DNA from: Salinilacihabitans rarus
GTDB lineage: Archaea > Halobacteriota > Halobacteria > Halobacteriales > Natrialbaceae
DNA: 64,000 nucleotides
Reading direction: 5' to 3'
Assembly (NCBI RefSeq): GCF_024296665.1
Contig: NZ_CP100762.1
Location: 248,001-312,000, forward strand
Below the pieces are notes generated by a model. It saw only the letters and a program-made list of their open reading frames with translations, was not told the DNA's origin and made no database searches. This document shows positions 25,029 through 33,582 of the stretch, in pieces (the first letter of the stretch is position 1; every line of letters begins with the position of its first letter). The position numbers and the translations under genes were made by a program.

Positions 25029-25718
25029 ATGATCGCCGACGTCCTCCGGTACCCCGTCGTCGACCCCGGCGGGCGAACGGCGCTGCTGTGGAGCGCGGGC
25101 GCCGTCCTCGCGCTCGCGGTCGGCCGTCGCTACGCCGGCGCGCTCGCCCCGGACGCGCTCGCGGTCGTCCCCGCGGCGTTCGCCGTCGTCGCCGTCGTCG
25201 CGCTGCTCGGGACGCTGTCGGCCGTGCTCGTCGCCGCCCCGTCGACGCCGCGGTCGTCGGTGCGCGACGGCGCCGCGGCGCTCGCGCTCTCGGTCGCCCT
25301 GCTCGCGCCGCCGGCGGCGCTGCTGGCGGTCACGGTCTCGACCGCGGGCGGCGGCGACCCCCGCACGGCGGCGCTCCCGTTTCTCGTCGGCTCCACCGCC
25401 GCGACCCTCCTGTTCGGCGCGTGCGCGTACGCCCTGCCGGCGGCGCTCGCCGCGGCCACGCGAGCGGGACGACTCCGCGCCGCCCTCGACGGCGCCGTCG
25501 TCGCGACGCTCGCCGACGCGCGGTACTTCCTGCGGTGGGTGGTCGGCTTCGCGCTGGCGGTCGCCGGGGCGGGGCTCGCCGGGGTGACGGCCCGGTCCGG
25601 CGACGCGACCGGCCTCCTCGCGGCCGCCGGGGCCGGCTACCTCCTCGTCGCCGGGGCGCGTTCGGCCGGCGTGGGCTACGCGCGGGCGACGGGGACGAAA
25701 ACGAGCGATCGGCCGTGA
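25029..25718 (+). CDS. Integral membrane protein of unknown function
   Basis: A 229-residue, Ala/Val/Leu-rich protein with about six predicted membrane spans and few charged residues outside the loops. The first 15 residues (MIADVLRYPVVDPGG) and the DARYFLRWVVGFAL segment resemble the N-terminal region of haloarchaeal DUF4013-like membrane proteins, but I cannot assign a family. It begins 16 bases after the BolA gene, so the two are probably co-transcribed. The C-terminus is short and cytoplasmic-looking (ATGTKTSDRP). Confidence 0.7.
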   Translation: MIADVLRYPVVDPGGRTALLWSAGAVLALAVGRRYAGALAPDALAVVPAAFAVVAVVALLGTLSAVLVAAPSTPRSSVRDGAAALALSVALLAPPAALLAVTVSTAGGGDPRTAALPFLVGSTAATLLFGACAYALPAALAAATRAGRLRAALDGAVVATLADARYFLRWVVGFALAVAGAGLAGVTARSGDATGLLAAAGAGYLLVAGARSAGVGYARATGTKTSDRP

Positions 25719-25742
25719 ACTGACGAAACGGGGAACCGGCGC

Positions 25743-26903
25743 TCAGAGCGGCACCTGCGACTCGGCGCTCTCGATCCGGCGGGTGTGCAACGTCTCGCCG
25801 GTCGCGGCGTCGAAGACGTGAATCGCGTCCTCGGGGAGGTGGGCGACCACGGGTTCGCCGGACTCGACCCGCCGCATCCCGTCGACGGTCGCGACGAACG
25901 TCTCGTCGGGGTCCGGGTCGGTGTCGCCGAACGCGAGGTAGACGATGTTCTCGTCGCCGGTCGGTTCGACGACGTCGACCGTCGCGGGGACGTCGTGGTC
26001 GCCGGACGGCTCCCCGTCGCGGAGTTCGACGTCCTCCGGGCGGACCCCGAGGACGAGGTCCTCGCTGCCGGCGAGCGCGTCGGCGATGTCGGCGGCGACG
26101 GGGTACTCGAAGTGATCGCAGACGAGCACGGCGCCGTCGCCCTCCTCGCGACGCGTGACGTCGAGGAAGTTCATCGCCGGTTCGCCGACGAAGTCCGCGA
26201 CGAACAGGTTCGCCGGCTCGTGGTAACACTCCAGGGGCGTGCCGACCTGCTGGAGTTCGCCGTCGTCGAGGATGGCGATGCGATCGCCCATCGTCATCGC
26301 CTCCGTCTGGTCGTGGGTGACGTACACCGTCGTCGTCCCCAGTTCCTCCTGGAGGCGCTGGAGTTCGGTGCGCATCTCCGCGCGCAACTTCGCGTCGAGG
26401 TTCGACAGCGGTTCGTCCATCAGGAACACCGACGGCTCGCGGACGATGGCGCGGCCGAGCGCCACTCGCTGCTGCTGGCCGCCCGACAGCTCACCGGGTT
26501 TGCGGTCCAGCAACTCGCCGATGCCCATCATCTCGGCGGTCTCCTCGACGCGGGCCGCGACCTCGTCGTTCGGGAGGTCGGTGGACTCCTCCAGCCCGAA
26601 GGCCATGTTCCCCCGGACGGTCATGTGCGGGTACAGCGCGTACGACTGGAACACCATCGCGATGTCGCGGTTCTTCGCGGGCACGTCGTTGATCACCCGC
26701 TCGTCGAGGCGGATCTCGCCCGCGGTGACGCTCTCGAGGCCGGCGATCATCCGCAGGGTCGTCGACTTGCCACAGCCGGAGGGGCCGACGAGCACGAGGA
26801 ACTCGCCGTCCTCGATGTCAATCGACACCTCGTCGACGGCGACGACGACGTCCCCGTCGTCCTCGAAGTGCTTCGATACTCGGTCTAGGGTGAGTTCGGT
26901 CAT
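25743..26903 (-). CDS. Sugar ABC importer ATPase (MalK/UgpC family), cassette 1
   Basis: The ATG at 26903 (MTELTLDRVSKHFEDDG) is preferred over an upstream GTG that would overlap the permease gene. The 386-residue protein has Walker A GPSGCGKST, Q-loop VFQSYALYPHMTV, signature LSGGQQQRVALGRA, Walker B LMDEPLSNLDAKLR and the switch YVTHDQTEAMTMGDRI, followed by a C-terminal TOBE/OB regulatory domain of about 130 residues (VLGVRPEDVELRDG). This is the multi-sugar importer ATPase type, comparable to XacJ/XacK of Haloferax. It is the last gene of the first sugar cassette. Its closest relative in the window is the cassette 2 ATPase at 30359-31501. Confidence 0.92.
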   Translation of the reverse strand: MTELTLDRVSKHFEDDGDVVVAVDEVSIDIEDGEFLVLVGPSGCGKSTTLRMIAGLESVTAGEIRLDERVINDVPAKNRDIAMVFQSYALYPHMTVRGNMAFGLEESTDLPNDEVAARVEETAEMMGIGELLDRKPGELSGGQQQRVALGRAIVREPSVFLMDEPLSNLDAKLRAEMRTELQRLQEELGTTTVYVTHDQTEAMTMGDRIAILDDGELQQVGTPLECYHEPANLFVADFVGEPAMNFLDVTRREEGDGAVLVCDHFEYPVAADIADALAGSEDLVLGVRPEDVELRDGEPSGDHDVPATVDVVEPTGDENIVYLAFGDTDPDPDETFVATVDGMRRVESGEPVVAHLPEDAIHVFDAATGETLHTRRIESAESQVPL

Positions 26904-26940
26904 GCGTATTCGATCCGTGATACCGCCGCGTTCGGTCCCG

Positions 26941-27855
26941 TCACGCGCCACCTCCGGCGACCCCCTCGGCGAACTGCTTGCCGAAGAGGACGTAGACGAG
27001 CAGCGTCGGCGCCGCGGCGATGAACGCGGCGGCCATCTGCACGTTGTACTCCGTGACGAACGATCCCTGTAACGCGTTCAGCGACAGCGTCACGACCTGG
27101 TTCGACGTCGAGGAGACGAGCACGAGCGCGAACAGCAGGTCGTTCCAGATCTGCGTGAACTGGTAGATCAGCACCACCGCGAACATCGGCGCCGACAGCG
27201 GCAACACGATCCGGCGGTAGACCCGCCAGACGGAGGCGCCGTCGAGGCGTGCGGCTTCGAGCATCGCCTCGTCGAACGAGAGGTAGTACCCCCGGAACAG
27301 CACCACGCAGATCGGGATGCCGTAGGCCGTGTGCGTGATCATCAGTTCGACGAGGTCGATCTTCGCCCCGAGGAACGGGACGCCCGACAGCAGCGAGTTC
27401 AGATCGACCATCAGCCAGAACCGCGTCAGCGGCACGAGCACCGACTGGTACGGGAGGAACACGCCCGCGAGGATCAACACGAGGACGGCGAGTTGCCCCC
27501 GCCAGTCGACGTGCGTGAGGCCGTAGGCGGTGAGACTGCCGATCGTCGCCGACAGCACGGTCGCGGGGACGGCAAACAGCAGGCTGTTGACCATCGACCC
27601 GCTCAGGTTCGTCAGCGGCCCCTGGAGGCGCTCGAACGCCGTCAGCCACGGTTCGACGGTGAACCCGACCGGGCCGGGGGGCTGGATCGGGGTCGTCCGG
27701 ACGAACGCGTCCTGGGTCTTGAACGCCGTCATCAGCCCCGACTCCAGCGGCGCGAGGTAGAACGCCACGAGGAGAAGCAGGCCGGCGTACAGCGCGACGC
27801 GGCGCCCCGACGGGCGCCGCACGCGGCCGCCGGATCGCTCGGCCGTGGCCCCCAT
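26941..27855 (-). CDS. Sugar ABC importer permease (MalG type), cassette 1
   Basis: A 304-residue permease with six spans. The binding-protein-dependent permease signature is seen as the EAA loop DEAMLEAARLDGASVWRVYRRI, which contacts the ATPase. Start and stop are interlocked with the upstream permease: its ATG at 27855 overlaps that stop by one base. A second stretch, GVFLPYQSVLVPLTRFW, is typical of MalG-like sugar permeases. It pairs with the MalF-type permease to form the membrane channel for a sugar. Confidence 0.9.
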   Translation of the reverse strand: MGATAERSGGRVRRPSGRRVALYAGLLLLVAFYLAPLESGLMTAFKTQDAFVRTTPIQPPGPVGFTVEPWLTAFERLQGPLTNLSGSMVNSLLFAVPATVLSATIGSLTAYGLTHVDWRGQLAVLVLILAGVFLPYQSVLVPLTRFWLMVDLNSLLSGVPFLGAKIDLVELMITHTAYGIPICVVLFRGYYLSFDEAMLEAARLDGASVWRVYRRIVLPLSAPMFAVVLIYQFTQIWNDLLFALVLVSSTSNQVVTLSLNALQGSFVTEYNVQMAAAFIAAAPTLLVYVLFGKQFAEGVAGGGA

Positions 27856-28898
27856 CAGAGCTCACCTCGCCGGTACTGCATGAACAGGTAGGGGGCGATC
27901 ACCGCAAGCGCCATGAGGAACAGCACGGTCGCGACGGCCGCCCCGTAAGCCCACCGGGTGTTGTCGAACGCCTCGCGGAACATCATCACCGAGAGGATGT
28001 CGACCGAACTGCCGGGGTTGGTCCCGAACAGCACGTACAGGAAGTCGAACGCCTTCAGCGCGAACACCATCAGGACGACGGCGGCGCTGGTCGTCGCCGT
28101 CCGCAACTGCGGGAGGATCACCCGCCAGTACATCCGGACCGACGAGGCGCCGTCGACCTTCGCGGCCTCGTAGTGTTCGGTCGGGATCGCACGTAACGCG
28201 GCGAGGTAGACGACCATGCAGTAGCCGCTGAACTGCCACATCAGCGCGAAGATGACCGCGGCCATCTTGAACCGGGGGTCGCCGAGCCAGTCCTGCGTCA
28301 GGAATCCGATCTCGACGCCGACGAGGCCGAGCGGGACGTTGAGCGCCCCCTGGACGGCCCCGAGGACCGTGTTGACCATCCCGACGGTGGGGTTGTACAT
28401 CCACGACCAGAAGATGGCCGTCACCACGAACGAGAGGCTCATCGGCAGGAGGTAGATCGTCCGGAAGGTGTTCTCGAAGCGGATCCCCTGATCGACGAGG
28501 ATCGCCGCGAACAGCCCGAACGCGAGCGACACGGCGGTGAACGCGACCAGCAGCACGATCGTGTTCCGGAACGCGACGTGGAACTGGCCGTGTTCGAGCA
28601 TCCGCACGTAGTTGTGGAGGCCGACCGTCGAGTAGTCGGGCGACGGCTGGAGCGTGGCCCAGTCGGTCAGCGAGATGACGAAGTTCCAGCCGACCGCGCC
28701 GTAGACGAACAGGCCGACGAGCAGGAACCCGGGGAGCCAGAACGGGAGCGACCGGAGGAACTCCGAGTCGAGGATCGAGGCCACACCGGTCGACCGCTCG
28801 CCGACGACGGCCCCGCCGTCCGGCCGCGGCTCCTCGCCGTCCGGGGGGTCACGACCCGGGAGTCGCCGCCCGATCGCCCTCACGAGAGTGTTTCGCAT
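27855..28898 (-). CDS. Sugar ABC importer permease (MalF type), cassette 1
   Basis: A 347-residue permease with an N-terminal cytoplasmic extension of about 45 residues rich in Arg, Pro and Asp, then six membrane spans. The EAA motif reads EHYEAAKVDGASSVRMYWRVILP, and typical flanks are FRTIYLLPMSLSFVVTAIFW and MWQFSGYCMVVYLA (shortened). It starts 19 bases after the binding-protein gene and overlaps the next permease gene by one base. The core is strikingly similar to its counterpart at 32507-33565, down to identical runs around the EAA loop. Confidence 0.9.
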   Translation of the reverse strand: MRNTLVRAIGRRLPGRDPPDGEEPRPDGGAVVGERSTGVASILDSEFLRSLPFWLPGFLLVGLFVYGAVGWNFVISLTDWATLQPSPDYSTVGLHNYVRMLEHGQFHVAFRNTIVLLVAFTAVSLAFGLFAAILVDQGIRFENTFRTIYLLPMSLSFVVTAIFWSWMYNPTVGMVNTVLGAVQGALNVPLGLVGVEIGFLTQDWLGDPRFKMAAVIFALMWQFSGYCMVVYLAALRAIPTEHYEAAKVDGASSVRMYWRVILPQLRTATTSAAVVLMVFALKAFDFLYVLFGTNPGSSVDILSVMMFREAFDNTRWAYGAAVATVLFLMALAVIAPYLFMQYRRGEL

Positions 28899-28917
28899 AA
28901 CTCGTGTATGGCCCGGT

Positions 28918-30261
28918 TCAGAACGCGTTGACGAGCCCCTGGTAGGCGCTGTCGACGTCCCAGCTTTCGACGAAGTCGGCGAACACGCCCTCGATCTCGC
29001 TCTTCTGCTGTGGAGTGACCCCGGAGCCGTGGGCGATCGTCGTCGGCTGGGCCGACGAGGCGTCGAAGTCCTCCATCTGCGAGGCCAGGAACTCGCTGTC
29101 CAGTTCTTCGGCGTCGACGTCGGTCCGCGGGGGGATCGATCCCTTCTCGCGGTTGAACCGGATCTGCGCGTCGCGGGTCGTACAGTAGGTCAGCCACGCC
29201 TCGGTGGTCTCCGGCGACGGGTTGTTCGAGGGATAGACGAACGAGTCCATCACGCTCGAGTAGACGTCCTCGGTGCCGGGGAACGGGACGTAGTCCCAGT
29301 TCTCGCCGTACTCGAAGCCCTCGGCGGCGTTGTACTGGCCGGCCGCCCAGTCGCCGTTGTGCAGGAACGCGGCGTCCCCGGAGATGACGTTCTCGTTCGC
29401 CTGGTCCCACGTGACCGAACTGGCGTCGTCGTTGTAGTACTCGCGGAGGTCCGAGGCCACCTGCAACGCGTTTCGCACCTCGTCCTCGTAGGCCTCGACC
29501 TCGCCGTTCATGAACTCCTCCTGACCGTCGGCGCCGATCTCCGAGAGCAACACCATCTCGAAGAACTGGAGTTGGACCCACACCTCCTGGGTTGACGTGG
29601 CCATCCCGACGGCGTCGGTCTCGCTCTGGACCGTCTCGAGGGCGCCGACGAGGTCGTCGATCGAACCGATCGACGCGGGGTCGACGCCGGCCTCGTCGAC
29701 GAGTTCGACGTTGTAGAACAGGTTGTTCAGCCGGTGGATGTTGATCGGAACGGAGACGTAGGTGCCCTCGGGGCTGGCGGCGTTGCGGACCCCTTCGAGG
29801 TAGGCGCCCTCGACCTCGTCGGTCCAGACGTCGTCGACGTCCTCGAGCACCTCGTAGAACGGTTCGAGCGCCTTCCCCGGCCAGATCTGGAAGGTCCCGG
29901 GCGGGTCCTCGTTGACGATCCGGTTGCGGATCTCGGTGTCGAGCGCGTCGCCGGCGCCGCCCGGCGCGGGGTTGTCGTCGATCGAGATGTCCGGGTACTC
30001 CTCCTCGAACCCCTCGTAGAGGGCGTCGATCGCGTCCCGCTCCCCGCCGGCGGTCCACCAGTGCATGACCTCGAGTTGGCCGCTGCCGGCGCCGGTGTCG
30101 TCGCCGTCGCCGCCGTCGCCGCCGTCGCCACCGTCGCCGTCGCCGCCGTCGTCGCCGTCGTCGTCACCGGTACAGCCGGCGAGGGAGACGACGCCTGCGG
30201 TTCCCGCGAATCCGGCACCCCTGAGGATCGTCCTCCGCGAAAGAGTATCCATGTCAGTCAT
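28918..30261 (-). CDS. Sugar-binding lipoprotein (extracellular solute-binding family 1), cassette 1
   Basis: Start placed at the ATG at 30261; a GTG at 30273 and an ATG at 30252 (MDTLSRRTILRG) are alternatives. The Tat lipoprotein signal is clear: SRRTILRGAGFAGTAGVVSL followed by AGC. An Asp/Gly-rich linker of about 30 residues follows. The binding domain begins LEVMHWWTAGGERDAIDAL and includes NNPAPGGAGD-like, FQIWPGKALEPFYEV, NIHRLNNLFYNVELVDEAG, HNGDWAAGQYNA and YVPFPGT segments, typical of glucose/mannose-type binding proteins. It feeds the permeases directly downstream. Confidence 0.9.
   Translation of the reverse strand: MTDMDTLSRRTILRGAGFAGTAGVVSLAGCTGDDDGDDGGDGDGGDGGDGGDGDDTGAGSGQLEVMHWWTAGGERDAIDALYEGFEEEYPDISIDDNPAPGGAGDALDTEIRNRIVNEDPPGTFQIWPGKALEPFYEVLEDVDDVWTDEVEGAYLEGVRNAASPEGTYVSVPINIHRLNNLFYNVELVDEAGVDPASIGSIDDLVGALETVQSETDAVGMATSTQEVWVQLQFFEMVLLSEIGADGQEEFMNGEVEAYEDEVRNALQVASDLREYYNDDASSVTWDQANENVISGDAAFLHNGDWAAGQYNAAEGFEYGENWDYVPFPGTEDVYSSVMDSFVYPSNNPSPETTEAWLTYCTTRDAQIRFNREKGSIPPRTDVDAEELDSEFLASQMEDFDASSAQPTTIAHGSGVTPQQKSEIEGVFADFVESWDVDSAYQGLVNAF
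30100..30170. repeat. Repeat-rich tract encoding an Asp/Gly linker
   Basis: The plus strand carries imperfect repeats of CCGTCGCCG and shorter CGTCGC units. They encode the Asp/Gly linker behind the lipobox of the cassette 1 binding protein. The unit resembles that in the cupredoxin tail at 15976-16031. Confidence 0.6.
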
Positions 30262-30358
30262 TGTGGGCCACACTAGAGAGTCGTCGGCAGGGTACTTAAT
30301 AGTTTTCCGCCATTAATTCGATGATGAGTGAATTGTTGTCACGAGACGCGCGATCGAT

Positions 30359-31501
30359 CTACAGGGGCCGCGTCTCCGTCTCCTCGATCGCGTCGAGCGA
30401 GCGGTTGTGGACCGTCGTGCCCGTCTCGGGGTCGAACAGGTGGATCGCCGACTCCGGGAACCGGACGGTCGCGGTCGTCCCGGCGTCGATCGGACGCAAC
30501 CCCGAGACGGTCGCGACGAACGAGGCGTCCGCGAGCGTAAAGTACACGTTGTTCTCGTTGCCCATCGGCTCGACCACGTCGACGTCCGCGGCGAACGCGC
30601 GGTCGCCGGCGTCGCCGGGCGCCCGATCGAGGACCTCGATGGCTTCCGGCCTGATGCCGAGTACGAGGTCGGTCCGGTCCCCGACGTCCGCGCGGGTCGC
30701 GGCCGACAGCGGGTACTCGAAGGCGTCGGCGACGAGCCGATCGTCGGCTCGCGTCACGTCGAAGAAGTTCATCGGCGGCTCCCCGACGAACCCCGCGACG
30801 AACAGGTTCGCCGGCTCGTGGTAACACTCCAGCGGCGTGGCGACCTGCTGGAGGCGGCCGTCGTTCAGGATGGCGATGCGCTCGCCCATCGTCATCGCCT
30901 CCGTCTGGTCGTGGGTGACGTACACCGTCGTCACGTCGAGGTCGGCCTGCAGGCGCTTGAGTTCCGTGCGCATCTCCGCGCGCAACTTCGCGTCGAGGTT
31001 CGACAGCGGTTCGTCCATCAGGAAGACGTCCGGGTCGCGGACGATGGCGCGGCCGAGCGCCACTCGCTGCTGCTGGCCGCCCGACAGCTCCCGCGGACGC
31101 CGGTCGAGCAGGTCGTCGATTTCGAGCATCGTCGCCGTCTCGGCGACGGTGCGTTCGATCTCGTCGTTCGGGAGGTCGGTGGACTCCTCCAGCCCGAAGG
31201 CCATGTTCCCCCGGACGGTCATGTGCGGGTACAGCGCGTACGACTGGAACACCATGGCGACGTCGCGTTGCTGTGGCGCCCGGTGGGCGATCGACTCCCC
31301 GTCGAGGCGGATCTCGCCCGCGGTGACCGATTCGAGGCCGGCGACCGTCCGCAGGGTCGTCGACTTGCCACAGCCGGAGGGGCCGACGAGCACGAGGAAC
31401 TCGCCGTCGTCGACTTCGAGCGAGACGTCGTCGACGGCGACGACCTCGTCGCGGCCGTCGACGAACCGCTTGGTCACGTTCCGGAGTTCGAGCGTCGCCA
31501 T
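30359..31501 (-). CDS. Sugar ABC importer ATPase (MalK/UgpC family), cassette 2
   Basis: The ATG at 31501 (MATLELRNVTKRFVDGRDE) gives 380 residues; the longer frame to 31603 adds an unusual 34-residue extension. Walker A GPSGCGKST, VFQSYALYPHMTV, LSGGQQQRVALGRAIV, LMDEPLSNLDAK and YVTHDQTEAMTMGER are all intact, followed by a TOBE-type C-terminal domain (LGIRPEAIEVLDR). It is very similar to the cassette 1 ATPase in the catalytic half, while the C-terminal regulatory half has diverged more. It is the last gene of cassette 2 and lies 97 bases before the binding-protein gene of cassette 1. Confidence 0.92.
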   Translation of the reverse strand: MATLELRNVTKRFVDGRDEVVAVDDVSLEVDDGEFLVLVGPSGCGKSTTLRTVAGLESVTAGEIRLDGESIAHRAPQQRDVAMVFQSYALYPHMTVRGNMAFGLEESTDLPNDEIERTVAETATMLEIDDLLDRRPRELSGGQQQRVALGRAIVRDPDVFLMDEPLSNLDAKLRAEMRTELKRLQADLDVTTVYVTHDQTEAMTMGERIAILNDGRLQQVATPLECYHEPANLFVAGFVGEPPMNFFDVTRADDRLVADAFEYPLSAATRADVGDRTDLVLGIRPEAIEVLDRAPGDAGDRAFAADVDVVEPMGNENNVYFTLADASFVATVSGLRPIDAGTTATVRFPESAIHLFDPETGTTVHNRSLDAIEETETRPL

Positions 31502-31589
31502 CAGCCGGCCCACCTCCGTCGGGACGGCGGTTTTCGTCGGTCGGTGCCTCGGAAACGCGTCGGCGCGGTCGTGGGTTCGTGTCGTGGAG

Positions 31590-32507
31590 TCATCCGGATT
31601 CACCCGCGAGTCCCCTCGCGAACTGTCGACCGAAGACGACGTACAGCAGCAGCGTCGGCGCGGCGACGACGAACGCGCCGGCCATCTGCAGGTTGTACTG
31701 GCCGACCATCGCCCCCTGGAGTTCGTTCAGCGCCTGCGTCGCGACGAAGTTGCGGCTCGTGGTCACGAGCACGAGCGCGAACAGCAGGTCGTTCCAGATG
31801 TTGGTGAACTGGTAGATAAGCGCCACGGCGAACATCGGCTTCGAGAGCGGCAAGACGATGCGCCGGTAGATTCGGAACGTGCTCGCGCCGTCGATCTTCG
31901 CCGCCTCGATGATCTCGTCGTCGATCGTCAGGTAGTAGCCCCGGAACAGGATCGTACAGATCGGGATCCCGTAGGCGGTGTGCGTGATCGCGAGTTCGAG
32001 CAGGTCGGCTCGCGCGGCCAGCACCGGCGAGAACGCGAGCAGCGACGCCAGATCGACCGCCGACCAGAACTGTCTGAGCGGGACGAGCACCGACTGGTAG
32101 GGGATGAACACGCCCGCCAGAAACAGCAGGAGGACCCCGATCTGTCCCCGCCAGTCGACGTGCGTCAGGCCGTAGGCCGCGAGGCTGCCGAGAAACGCCG
32201 AGAGGACCGTCGCCGGCACGACGAAGATCGCGCTGTTGCTCATCGCAAAGCGGATGCGCCCCCACGCCTCGTACCACGGCCCGGTCGTGAAGCCGTCCGG
32301 CGGCGGGGGCGTCAGCGGCGACGTGGTCGCGAACGCCGCGGCCGTCTTCAGCGAGGTCGTAAAGCCGCTCCACAGCGGCGAGAGGTAGAGCAGCACCGCG
32401 GCCACCAGCACCCCGTACAGCGCGACCCGCCGCCGGCCGATCCGGTCGACGTCGGGGCCTCGATCCGCGGCCGCGTCGACCGCTCCGGAGCGCTCGTCGG
32501 CCGCCAT
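31590..32507 (-). CDS. Sugar ABC importer permease (MalG type), cassette 2
   Basis: A 305-residue permease with six spans. The EAA loop is DDEIIEAAKIDGASTFRIYRRI, and the segment GVFIPYQSVLVPLRQFW matches the cassette 1 copy. Its ATG overlaps the stop of the preceding permease gene by one base at the same GAGCTCTGATGG junction used in cassette 1. It ends 88 bases before the ATPase start. It should form the transport channel with the MalF-type partner encoded at 32507-33565. Confidence 0.9.
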   Translation of the reverse strand: MAADERSGAVDAAADRGPDVDRIGRRRVALYGVLVAAVLLYLSPLWSGFTTSLKTAAAFATTSPLTPPPPDGFTTGPWYEAWGRIRFAMSNSAIFVVPATVLSAFLGSLAAYGLTHVDWRGQIGVLLLFLAGVFIPYQSVLVPLRQFWSAVDLASLLAFSPVLAARADLLELAITHTAYGIPICTILFRGYYLTIDDEIIEAAKIDGASTFRIYRRIVLPLSKPMFAVALIYQFTNIWNDLLFALVLVTTSRNFVATQALNELQGAMVGQYNLQMAGAFVVAAPTLLLYVVFGRQFARGLAGESG

Positions 32508-33565
32508 CAGAGCTCACCCCGCCTGTACTGTGCGTAGACGTACGGCGAGATGACGGCGATGGCCATGAGAAACAGGACCGTCGCGATCGCCGAGCCGTAC
32601 GCCCAGTTCGTCCGCGAGAACGCCTCCCGGAACATCATGACCGCGAGGATGTCCGCGGAGGGCCCCGGCGTGTCGCCGTACATGACGAATACGAAGTCGA
32701 ACGCCTTCAGCGCGAACACCATCAGGACGACGGCGGCGCTGGTCGTCGCGGCCCTGAGTTGCGGGAGGATCACCCGCCAGTACATCCGGACCGTCGAGGC
32801 GCCGTCGACCTTCGCGGCCTCGTAGTGTTCGGTCGGGATCGCGCGCAACCCCGCCAGATAGACGATCATGCAGTAGCCGCTGAACTGCCAGGTGAGCGCG
32901 ACGACGACCGTCGCGAGCTTCGTCCGCGGATCGCTCATCCAGTTCATCGCGAGCGCGTCGAGGCCGAGTCCCCGGAGCGCGACGTTGATCATTCCCGTCT
33001 CCGGGTTGTACATCCAGGCCCAGAAGATGGCCGTCACCACGAACGAGAGGCTCATCGGCAGGAGGTAGATCGTCCGGAACGTGTTCTCGAAGCGGATCCC
33101 CTGATCGACGAGGATCGCGAGCAGGAGGCCGACGATCAGGGCGCCGCCGGTGAAGACGATCAGCAACGCGAGGGTGTTTCGCGCGGCGGCGACGAACGAG
33201 CCGTCGTCGACCATCCGCCGGTACGTCTCGAAGTTCAGCGCGTCGTAGGTGGGCTGGCCGAGGCCGCTCCAGTCGGTCAGCGAGATGACGAAGTTCCAGC
33301 CGATCGCGCCGTAGACGAACCAGCCCATCAGCAGGGCCGGCGGAAGCCAGAACAGCGCCGCCTGCAGGGTCTCGGCGTACCGGAGGCGCCCGACCCGCTC
33401 GCGCACGCGGAACCGACGTTCGGTCACGGTGCCGCCGTCGGGGGCCGGGCGAGCGTCGCCGTCGTCCCGGCGGTCGGCCGCGGACGTCGAGGACGACGAG
33501 CGCGAGTCGCCCCGCTCGCGGAGGCGTCGAACTCGGTGCCGAAGCCACGAGCGGGGTGACGGCAT
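32507..33565 (-). CDS. Sugar ABC importer permease (MalF type), cassette 2
   Basis: Start at the ATG at 33565 (MPSPRSWLRHRVRRL), 17 bases after the binding-protein gene; a longer open frame runs into that gene out of phase and is rejected. The 352-residue protein has a basic, then Ser/Asp-rich N-terminal extension of about 65 residues, followed by six spans. The EAA motif EHYEAAKVDGASTVRMYWRV and the surrounding stretch are almost the same as in cassette 1, showing that the two permeases are recent relatives or under strong constraint. Confidence 0.9.
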   Translation of the reverse strand: MPSPRSWLRHRVRRLRERGDSRSSSSTSAADRRDDGDARPAPDGGTVTERRFRVRERVGRLRYAETLQAALFWLPPALLMGWFVYGAIGWNFVISLTDWSGLGQPTYDALNFETYRRMVDDGSFVAAARNTLALLIVFTGGALIVGLLLAILVDQGIRFENTFRTIYLLPMSLSFVVTAIFWAWMYNPETGMINVALRGLGLDALAMNWMSDPRTKLATVVVALTWQFSGYCMIVYLAGLRAIPTEHYEAAKVDGASTVRMYWRVILPQLRAATTSAAVVLMVFALKAFDFVFVMYGDTPGPSADILAVMMFREAFSRTNWAYGSAIATVLFLMAIAVISPYVYAQYRRGEL

Positions 33566-33582
33566 TCGTTCGGCCCTCGCGA